7,236 bases of DNA. Origin: Candidatus Woesearchaeota archaeon CG08_land_8_20_14_0_20_47_9. GTDB lineage: Archaea; Nanobdellota; Nanobdellia; Woesearchaeales; CG1-02-47-18. Position 1 is the first letter of the stretch. Each line of letters opens with the position of its first letter. Both the position numbers and the translations under genes were made by a program. The stretch spans positions 1 to 7,236 of the forward strand of contig PEYS01000102.1 of the NCBI GenBank assembly GCA_002763335.1. The letters are read 5' to 3'. Below the pieces are notes generated by a model that had not been told where the DNA came from, did not search any database, and saw only the letters and a list, made by a program, of their open reading frames with translations. Below, piece after piece: positions 1-4,591 of the stretch.

Positions 1-1111
1 CCTTTGTCGGGTATTCTTCCACTATAGCTGGGCAGAAACCATCCTGCTTTATTCTTGCTGAAAGCTTCTCAACAAGTCCTGGTGATGTTAAAAGCCTGGG
101 CTTGTCATTGTCTAGTACCAGCAGCTCTGGCCTGATCCTGTATTCCCTGGATAGCATGGTTTTTAAGTCCTTTAAATCCTTCAGTATCCTTTTCTTCTCA
201 TCAGGCCTTAGCCTTGTAAGGTTTTTGTGGTATGAGAAGCCTGGTTTTGCGTTGCTTGCGTATATCACTCCCCTTATAAGCGTGCCCTCAGGGGTTATTC
301 TGTCAAACCTCTGCGCTACACTCCTAGCCCTTAGTTTTATCCTGGATGCTAACTGCACCCTGTCCTTCAGCCTTGCTGTGCAGTAATGGTTGTTGAGGCT
401 CTTGCCCCTGAGATACCTCATCAGTCTCATGGCCATCTGATGGCTCCCCTTTACAGCGTATGAGCTCCTGTCCTTTGGCACAAAGCCCTGCTCTAGGAGC
501 TTGCTTGCGTTGTTATCAGCTATCTCCAGCTCATTTAGGTTGATAAATCCGACCTTGCCCTCTGCATAATCAATGAGTTGCCTTGTCTCCTTCTCCATGC
601 CCGGTATGACAGGTATCTCAATGCCTTTATCCCACTTGAATTCTGATAAGAGCCTGATCCTCTGCCAATCGCCATCATCCTCAAGCTTTGGATGCACCCG
701 TATCTCATCCAGCCCTGCATTGTAAAGCAGCCTGAGCCTCGCCTTGGTTAGCAGCTTAAGCGAGGTGTACAAGTGAATGTGAAAATCGTCAAACTCTGAT
801 TTTAGAAGCTTTATGTAATGGAGCGTTCTTTTAAGCCTAACAAGTGGGTCACCACCGGTTATTCCAGCGCCCCTGCTGCTGCAGAGCCTTGCCTCAGTTA
901 TTATTTCTTCATCAGAGCTCGTCTTCCACTCATTTGCAAATGTTACATCAAGATTCTTCTTTGTGTCTGATAATGGGCAGTAGTAGCAGTTCCTGGGGCA
1001 TAGCCCAGTGACAAAGAGCACTAACTTTCTCCCCCTGACGCAGAGCTCACATCCCTTGGGCATCGAGCCGAGAATCCAGGAGTAGTAGGCTGTTTTCTTT
1101 ACCCTTCTCAT
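1..1111 (-). CDS. Radical SAM protein (COG2108-like), C-terminus cut by window edge
   Basis: I translated this frame by hand: it stays open from an ATG at 1111 to base 1, giving 370 codons with no stop, so the C-terminus lies outside the window. A radical SAM cluster motif C-x3-C-x2-C is at C38, C42 and C45 (CPRNCYYC), preceded by a second Cys pair at C21/C24 (CELC). A GGDP motif at 86-89 fits the SAM amino-group site, and HYCTARLKDRVQL starts near 242. The pattern resembles the archaeal family described as related to pyruvate formate-lyase activating enzyme (COG2108), whose substrate I do not know. The start ATG overlaps the TGA of the upstream aminopeptidase gene as ATGA, suggesting translational coupling. 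Radical SAM assignment is firm; the subfamily comes from memory of conserved words; no reaction is claimed. Confidence 0.88.
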   Translation of the reverse strand, partial: MRRVKKTAYYSWILGSMPKGCELCVRGRKLVLFVTGLCPRNCYYCPLSDTKKNLDVTFANEWKTSSDEEIITEARLCSSRGAGITGGDPLVRLKRTLHYIKLLKSEFDDFHIHLYTSLKLLTKARLRLLYNAGLDEIRVHPKLEDDGDWQRIRLLSEFKWDKGIEIPVIPGMEKETRQLIDYAEGKVGFINLNELEIADNNASKLLEQGFVPKDRSSYAVKGSHQMAMRLMRYLRGKSLNNHYCTARLKDRVQLASRIKLRARSVAQRFDRITPEGTLIRGVIYASNAKPGFSYHKNLTRLRPDEKKRILKDLKDLKTMLSREYRIRPELLVLDNDKPRLLTSPGLVEKLSARIKQDGFCPAIVEEYPTK

Positions 1112-1992
1112 ATCAGTGTAAGCACCTCTGAAGGGCTGCTGACAAGGATTGTGTGTTCTGCCTGGCTTACAAGCCCATTTGACTGCTCACCCAATGGGGG
1201 GTAGCCCTTTATAGCCCCTGCTGCCTCGAGCTGTCTGAGGGCGAATTTCACCTCAAATGGTTTAAATGCCTTTGTAAGCCACCTGCTGGCAAAGGGGAGC
1301 CTGCTGTAGTTCTTTATTATCTCTGCAAGAACCGCCCTTGTAGTGCTGTCCCTTATAGGTTTATCTTCTATAAAGGAGAACACAGTTGCAGACGACGCCT
1401 CTGTAACAGAGCCTCTGCCATTGGTTGCGAAAGGCTCGATTGCTATCAATGCCCCTTCCTTCAGCAGTGTTTTGTCGCCGTTGTCAAAATTCGGGATTGA
1501 GGGCTTGTCATGAACATTGTATCTCCCCAGTCCGTGACCTGAGAGGTTGACTATCGGCGTAAAACCATGGCTTTCTATGGCCTCTTTTATAGCCCTGCCA
1601 ATCTCTGAGACTGCTACTCCTGTTCCCACAACCCCTATGGCTGCTTTTAGAGCCTCCTCTGAGGCCTTGACAAGCGAGCTGTTCTCTCCTGAGAGGTCAA
1701 CAGTGCAGGCATTATCACCTATGAAGCCGTTTATCTCAACCCCCACATCGAGCTTCACAAGCTGATCTGAGAGGGTTGTGTTATCCCCGTAGTCAGGGCA
1801 TTGATGCGCGGCTATGTGGTTTAGTGAGAGCTGGGCTGGAAAGGCGGGTCTTCCCCCAAGCTCAGAGATTTTTTCTTCTACCCTGTCTGCAATCTCCCTT
1901 GCCAGCACACCTCTCTTTATCAGGCCTCTGCCAAAGTGCAGGGCCTCTGCAGCAATCCTGCTTGCCCTGATTATGTCTTCTCTGTCAGTCAT
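1108..1992 (-). CDS. map: Methionine aminopeptidase, type II (archaeal)
   Basis: 294-residue cytoplasmic metalloprotease that removes the initiator methionine from new proteins. The five expected metal ligands are visible: D82 and D93 (in LDVGVEINGFIGDNACTVDL), H153 (LSGHGLGRYNVH), E186 (AIEPFA) and E279 (VSQAEHTILV). The first three have the same residue numbers as the ligands known for the Pyrococcus furiosus enzyme, and the last two are one off. H63 (HIAAHQCPDYGD) and H161 are the usual substrate-pocket histidines. The insertion between H161 and E279 marks type II, and the length is that of archaeal enzymes without an N-terminal extension. The start at 1992 lies about 25 bases after a TATA box, with no Shine-Dalgarno, so the mRNA is probably leaderless. 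It is the first gene of a unit with the radical SAM gene. Confidence 0.96.
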   Translation of the reverse strand: MTDREDIIRASRIAAEALHFGRGLIKRGVLAREIADRVEEKISELGGRPAFPAQLSLNHIAAHQCPDYGDNTTLSDQLVKLDVGVEINGFIGDNACTVDLSGENSSLVKASEEALKAAIGVVGTGVAVSEIGRAIKEAIESHGFTPIVNLSGHGLGRYNVHDKPSIPNFDNGDKTLLKEGALIAIEPFATNGRGSVTEASSATVFSFIEDKPIRDSTTRAVLAEIIKNYSRLPFASRWLTKAFKPFEVKFALRQLEAAGAIKGYPPLGEQSNGLVSQAEHTILVSSPSEVLTLI

Positions 1993-2009
1993 ACGAACAA
2001 GAGAGAAAC

Positions 2010-2023
2010 AGTTTATATTAAAA
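2010..2023 (-). promoter_or_regulatory. TATA box for map, leaderless layout
   Basis: On the minus strand the sequence reads TTTTAATATAAACT, centred about 25 bases before the map ATG at 1992. Archaeal transcription starts about 25 bases after the TATA centre, so the transcript should begin at or within a few bases of the start codon. The bases between box and ATG contain no GGAGG-like ribosome binding site, which agrees with a leaderless mRNA. Confidence 0.65.
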
Positions 2024-2070
2024 CTTATTGGGGTAAGAGGGCTTTGACCAACCTCACTTAAACATCTAAA

Positions 2071-2083
2071 GTAAAAAAAATTC
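2071..2083 (-). terminator. T8 run, likely end of dacZ transcript
   Basis: On the minus strand this reads as a run of eight Ts (GAATTTTTTTTAC). It follows the series of hairpins after the dacZ stop and comes before the map promoter. Archaeal RNA polymerase commonly terminates at T-rich stretches. The position between a gene end and the next promoter on the same strand supports termination here. Confidence 0.55.
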
Positions 2084-2100
2084 GCCTGCTCGGGGCTATC

Positions 2101-2133
2101 AAGCGCTTAGTCGGGGCTTTACGCCCCTCGCTT
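2101..2133. repeat. G/C-rich hairpin AAGCG..GGGGC TTTAC GCCCC..CGCTT
   Basis: Inner arms GGGGC (2113-2117) and GCCCC (2123-2127, G2123 first) flank a five-base loop. Outer arms AAGCG (2101-2105) and CGCTT (2129-2133) can extend the stem across small internal loops. Bases 2118-2133 recur exactly, as the reverse complement, at 7221-7236. In the dacZ transcript this hairpin is the last structure before the T8 run. Confidence 0.6.
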
Positions 2134-2204
2134 TGACACAGCTTGTTTGGACTCAATTTTCGCCCTAAAGGGCGGAGCTTTAAACCTAGGCAAAAATTGA
2201 GTAA
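2118..2204 (-). repeat. Composite 3'-flank element, copy A (after dacZ)
   Basis: Read on the minus strand (the dacZ mRNA sense), this block has arms ACTCAATTTT and their complement (2151-2160 with 2193-2202, 10 bp) enclosing the core CGCCCTTTAGGGCG (2161-2174, itself a hairpin). Next come GAGTCC, a spacer, and AAGCGAGGGGCGTAAA (2118-2133). The same order occurs after polB at 7150-7236 in polB mRNA sense. Core and 16-base tail are identical in both copies, while the outer arms differ but remain complementary to each other. Confidence 0.75.
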
Positions 2205-2217
2205 CAGTTCCGACATC

Positions 2218-2274
2218 AGAAAACCTTGAACCCGAGCCGAGCCGCAGGCGAAGGCGAGGTGTTCAAGGTTTTCT
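2218..2274. repeat. 14-bp perfect inverted repeat touching the dacZ stop
   Basis: AGAAAACCTTGAAC (2218-2231) and its perfect complement (2261-2274) flank a 29-base G/C-rich loop built from CGAG/GGCG words. The right arm includes one base of the dacZ stop codon (2274-2276), so in the mRNA the stem begins at the stop itself. Within the loop, GCAGGCGAA (2244-2252) is also complementary to TTCGCCTGC at 2081-2089, giving a possible longer-range or competing pairing. Likely an RNA 3'-end structure. Confidence 0.75.
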
Positions 2275-3374
2275 CATGGCAGCTTCATGATGATTCTGCC
2301 TTCCTTGAAGATCCTGACAATCCCGCCGCTCTGAGATACAACGACTGCGATAGCGTTTGTGAGCTTTGTTATTGCTGCGCAGTACCTGTGTCTTGTGCCG
2401 AATCCTTCAATGCAGTTTAGGTCAACTGAGGCCATGTCTATGTTGATGTGCGTGCCTGCTGAGACTATTACCCCTGATTTGTCCACTATGAATACGCCGT
2501 CAAGCTGCGAAAAGCCCTTTATTGTCTCTCTTAGGTTTGGGTCTGTTATCATCTTTGTTTCATCGCTGCAAGTGGAGAAGGGATTGATGATGAGCTGTCG
2601 CGTATAGCGTGCTATCTCTGAGTGGTCGCCAATGATAAACGCTGTACCTATCTTTCTTCCCTCTCTGCCTTCGCTTCCAATCTCTGTTGCAATATTGATT
2701 GCAGCCTCAAGCACGTCAGGGCCTATGTTCTCTGTCAGGTGGTGGACGCTCATGTTGAAGAATATCTTATCCACATCGAAGATGAAGAGCAGTCCCTTGT
2801 AGCCCATACCGACACTCTCATCACCAACACACACAATTCTTTCTCCCTTACAGATGTATTTCTTTTTTATTGCCTCCATAAGCAGCTCCTTGAGGGGGAT
2901 GACAGAGCCGCTTATCATCTTCCTCATCTTTGTCCTGTACTCGCTTTTCTTGTATGAGTTTATGGTTACCCTTTTGAATATAACCACTTTAACCCCAAGT
3001 ATGGAATCGTCATCTGTGTTAGAATCGCTCTTTTCGAAGGAGACTATGCAGTTTGCATTTGCGTCCTGCGCGATGTTTGCTGCAGCAACCCCTACCACGT
3101 TCTCAATGTTGTCAGGGCGCATCATTGACACCTGGCTTTTATCAGGATTATTTGTCTGCTTCCAGGGGTTTATGCAGCTCTTTAATTGTGGCGCCTCCTT
3201 TACAACCTCTTCGTCACAAAGCTCTATATCCTTATCTTGGCTGCAGTCCCTCACCTCTGTGTAAGAGCTATATATCTTCTGTATGTTCTCAATAACCCCT
3301 TTTGGGATTAGCCTGTTTCGGTCTATGTCTGAGGAGAGCCTTAAAATCCCTGTGCTGTATGTTTTTTTGCTCAT
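2274..3374 (-). CDS. dacZ: Cyclic-di-AMP synthase, DacZ type (DAC/DisA_N domain)
   Basis: 366-residue protein, predicted to make cyclic-di-AMP from two ATP. The C-terminal diadenylate cyclase domain shows REGRKIGTAFIIGDH (237-251), RQLIINPF (259-266), DPNLRETIKGFSQLDG (278-293), the RHR motif at 328-330 (GTRHRYCAAIT) and S347 in VSQSGG. The usual DGA motif reads DGV (292-294). Residues about 86-195 form the alpha/beta (pyruvate-kinase-like) domain typical of archaeal DacZ. The first 85 residues are an extension with C44, C53 and C67 whose role I cannot name; M84/M85 is an alternative start, but GGAG and AAGG lie before the ATG at 3374, favouring the long form. No membrane segment is evident. 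A 122-base spacer with a hairpin separates it from the upstream same-strand gene. DAC identity is strong; activity with DGV is inferred. Confidence 0.9.
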   Translation of the reverse strand: MSKKTYSTGILRLSSDIDRNRLIPKGVIENIQKIYSSYTEVRDCSQDKDIELCDEEVVKEAPQLKSCINPWKQTNNPDKSQVSMMRPDNIENVVGVAAANIAQDANANCIVSFEKSDSNTDDDSILGVKVVIFKRVTINSYKKSEYRTKMRKMISGSVIPLKELLMEAIKKKYICKGERIVCVGDESVGMGYKGLLFIFDVDKIFFNMSVHHLTENIGPDVLEAAINIATEIGSEGREGRKIGTAFIIGDHSEIARYTRQLIINPFSTCSDETKMITDPNLRETIKGFSQLDGVFIVDKSGVIVSAGTHINIDMASVDLNCIEGFGTRHRYCAAITKLTNAIAVVVSQSGGIVRIFKEGRIIMKLP

Positions 3375-3403
3375 TTTCCTTGCGCTGCTCCTTTTTTTTG
3401 ATG

Positions 3404-3469
3404 AAGTTAAAGGCTCCCTAATGCCGTTGAGATGGGAGTTTTGGAGAATCGTTTAGGGAGCCTTAACTT
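3404..3469. repeat. 17-bp stem in the spacer ahead of dacZ
   Basis: AAGTTAA (3404-3410) and GGCTCCCTAA (3412-3421), separated by one bulged A at 3411, pair with TTAGGGAGCC (3453-3462) and TTAACTT (3463-3469); the loop is about 31 bases. In the mRNA it lies between the stop of the small winged-helix-like gene (3497) and the dacZ ATG (3374). No T-run follows the stem on the minus strand (A-rich sequence and GGAG follow instead), so it could be a processing or leader structure rather than a terminator. Confidence 0.65.
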
Positions 3470-3496
3470 GTAAGCGTTTATTTGCCTGCCTTGTGA

Positions 3497-3901
3497 CTAA
3501 CCTCCGATCTTTGTTTTCTTCCTTAATTCCTTTGACCACATAATGCCGAGCTCCATCATTACATCCTTGAATTTCTCTGAGAGCCTGTAGGTCTTGCGGT
3601 AAAGGTCATAGTCAATCATCCCCATGCTCTTCATTGGAGTAAGTATTCGATCGTAAAACTGTCTCTTGTTGTACGATATCTTGATCTTCTTTCCCTTGAA
3701 CTCAGGTTCATCAAGCTCTGTTATTATGTTTCCATCGTGAAGCCTTGTTGCAAGCATTGACATCTCTGTCTTGTTCATCTCGCCCTCGTGATCTTTCATC
3801 TCGTGGAATAGGAGTTTTGCCACTATCTTCTGCTGTTTTGTAGCAAATACGACCTCAAATAGGTCTTCTGGAAGGTTAAACTTATCAAATAGTATAACCA
3901 T
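3497..3901 (-). CDS. Small winged-helix-like protein, hypothetical
   Basis: 134 residues from the ATG chosen here. I recognise the style of a conserved archaeal hypothetical protein, not a named family. Alternating helices (EDLFEVVFATKQQKIVAKLLFHEM, KTEMSMLATRL), a short strand turn with basic residues (FKGKKIKISYNKRQFYDRILTPMKSMGMI) and a second amphipathic stretch (YRLSEKFKDVMMELGIMWSKELRKK) suggest a winged-helix DNA-binding fold with a basic C-terminus. The frame is open upstream to a TTG at 4024 (175 residues), but those 41 extra codons overlap repeat-like sequence shared with the polB 3' flank and have low-complexity composition. The ATG at 3901 is preceded by AGAGAGG at suitable spacing. 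Existence of the gene is likely, the start is uncertain, and regulator function is inferred. Confidence 0.72.
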   Translation of the reverse strand: MVILFDKFNLPEDLFEVVFATKQQKIVAKLLFHEMKDHEGEMNKTEMSMLATRLHDGNIITELDEPEFKGKKIKISYNKRQFYDRILTPMKSMGMIDYDLYRKTYRLSEKFKDVMMELGIMWSKELRKKTKIGG

Positions 3902-4024
3902 TGTCTGCCTCTCTGTCAAAATGCTCGGAGACACTGCTAGCAGACCAGGGGCATGCTCGCTCGCTAAAGCTTCGGTCTCCTCGCATTTTGTTGTGATGAT
4001 CTGCTCAGGAGCACGCAAAACCAA
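3902..4024 (-). other. Leader or doubtful N-terminal extension of the winged-helix-like gene
   Basis: The frame is open here from a TTG at 4024, with only TTG or GTG start candidates (codons 1, 3, 31 and 36). It contains two small dyads, TGCTC/GAGCA (4002-4006, 4009-4013) and AGACC/GGTCT (3942-3946, 3974-3978). A 19-base stretch at 3942-3960 matches 7085-7103 at 17 of 19 positions. The promoter at 4052-4059 would start transcription near 4030, so this is either a structured leader of about 125 bases or a coding extension derived from a repeat. Confidence 0.5.
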
Positions 4025-4049
4025 CTTCAGTATGGGTTAAAGATAAACT

Positions 4050-4073
4050 AATATATAAATATTACGTTTTCGT
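4050..4073 (-). promoter_or_regulatory. TATA box for the minus-strand winged-helix-like gene
   Basis: On the minus strand TTTATATA (4052-4059) sits in a long A/T-rich stretch and is preceded by purine-rich CGAAAACG (around 4063-4070), which could act as a TFB recognition element. The expected start of transcription is near 4030. TACG/CGTA (4063-4066, 4071-4074 region) forms a short dyad next to the box that could be an operator, but this is weak. Confidence 0.6.
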
Positions 4074-4175
4074 ATACTAGAGTTGTTTTATCACTCATTA
4101 ATACATTGAACACCTCGTTTTTTGATAGGGGTATTCACGATGGCGTGCTTTTTTTCGACCCGTCACAACGTCATC

Positions 4176-4220
4176 TGAGGGCTTTGAATGCCCAGCGCAG
4201 CTGGGCATTCAAAGCCATCA
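4176..4220. repeat. Perfect 17-bp hairpin upstream of the winged-helix/polB promoter
   Basis: GGCTTTGAATGCCCAGC (4180-4196) and its exact complement (4200-4216) flank a three-base loop GCA. After one mismatch, TGA/TCA adds three more pairs (4176-4178 with 4218-4220). It ends about three bases before the TATA box of the plus-strand operon, so it could be an operator, a cruciform, or a member of the dispersed hairpins here. Part of its tip (4191-4201) is the exact reverse complement of 7044-7054 just after polB. Confidence 0.8.
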
Positions 4221-4222
4221 CA

Positions 4223-4230
4223 TTTTTATA
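4223..4230 (+). promoter_or_regulatory. TATA box for the winged-helix/polB operon
   Basis: TTTTTATA lies directly after the 17-bp hairpin. Its centre is about 29 bases before the ATG at 4256 and only 17 bases before the ATG at 4244. With archaeal spacing, transcription would begin just before 4256, pointing to that ATG as the start of a leaderless message. Confidence 0.6.
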
Positions 4231-4255
4231 GCCCCTCACAACAATGCTGAACAGC

Positions 4256-4582
4256 ATGGGGGGAAAAGGGCCTGGGAGACCAGTGAGAAGCGCTGTAAGG
4301 GAAAACCTAGTAGAACTCCTCTTCTTTCTCGGCAAATCACATGGGTATCAGCTTTACAGCCTCTACTGCAGGGTGTTTCCAAGGGTGACGCGGAGGGCGG
4401 TCTACTATCAGCTTAAGCGTGGACTCGAGCTTGGCTTCTTCAGGGTTAGCGAGGTTGAGATAAGACCTGGCAACTACAGCTGGGGCCAGACTGCTGAGCG
4501 GGTTGTTTACGCCCTCACAGATAAGGTGAGGCCTGTAGGCGATGCCCGTGTGAAGAAACAATTAAATACCCTCAAGTCATAA
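4256..4582 (+). CDS. Winged-helix DNA-binding protein, PadR-like, upstream of polB
   Basis: 108 residues from the ATG at 4256; an in-frame ATG at 4244 would add four residues but lies upstream of the transcription start expected from the TATA box. The N-terminus has a short basic GPGRPVR stretch (residues 5-11), reminiscent of an AT-hook GRP core. A predicted winged-helix follows: helix RENLVELLFFLGKSHGYQLYSLYCRVFP, recognition-helix candidate TRRAVYYQLKRGLELGFF, and a wing RVSEVEIRPGNYSWGQTAERVVYALTDK. The HGYQLY word recalls PadR-type regulators, but overall identity is not certain. Its stop is 9 bases before polB, so the two are probably co-transcribed. A role in regulating or accompanying the polymerase is inference from position. 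Confidence 0.8.
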   Translation: MGGKGPGRPVRSAVRENLVELLFFLGKSHGYQLYSLYCRVFPRVTRRAVYYQLKRGLELGFFRVSEVEIRPGNYSWGQTAERVVYALTDKVRPVGDARVKKQLNTLKS

Positions 4583-4591
4583 CAAGGCTTT

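Noticed and set aside
102..386. Plus-strand open frame of 94 codons
   Set aside because: It lies antisense to the radical SAM gene, which has clear motifs and continuous coding on the minus strand; the plus translation has no recognisable features.
535..720. Minus-strand frame of 61 codons inside the radical SAM gene
   Set aside because: Out of frame with the radical SAM coding sequence, which is continuous through this region.
1..1111. Radical SAM gene as a pseudogene
   Set aside because: The frame is continuous from start to the window edge; it is only cut by the window, with no frameshift or internal stop.
2048..2273. CRISPR-like repeats in the intergenic region
   Set aside because: The repeats are inverted and nested, not regularly spaced direct repeats with unique spacers.
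2622..3264. Overlapping plus-strand frames of 111 and 136 codons opposite dacZ
   Set aside because: Shadows of dacZ; the minus-strand protein carries conserved diadenylate cyclase motifs, and these do not resemble anything.
3375..3496. c-di-AMP (ydaO-type) riboswitch ahead of dacZ
   Set aside because: The region is one simple stem-loop; I see none of the multi-helix conserved core of that class.
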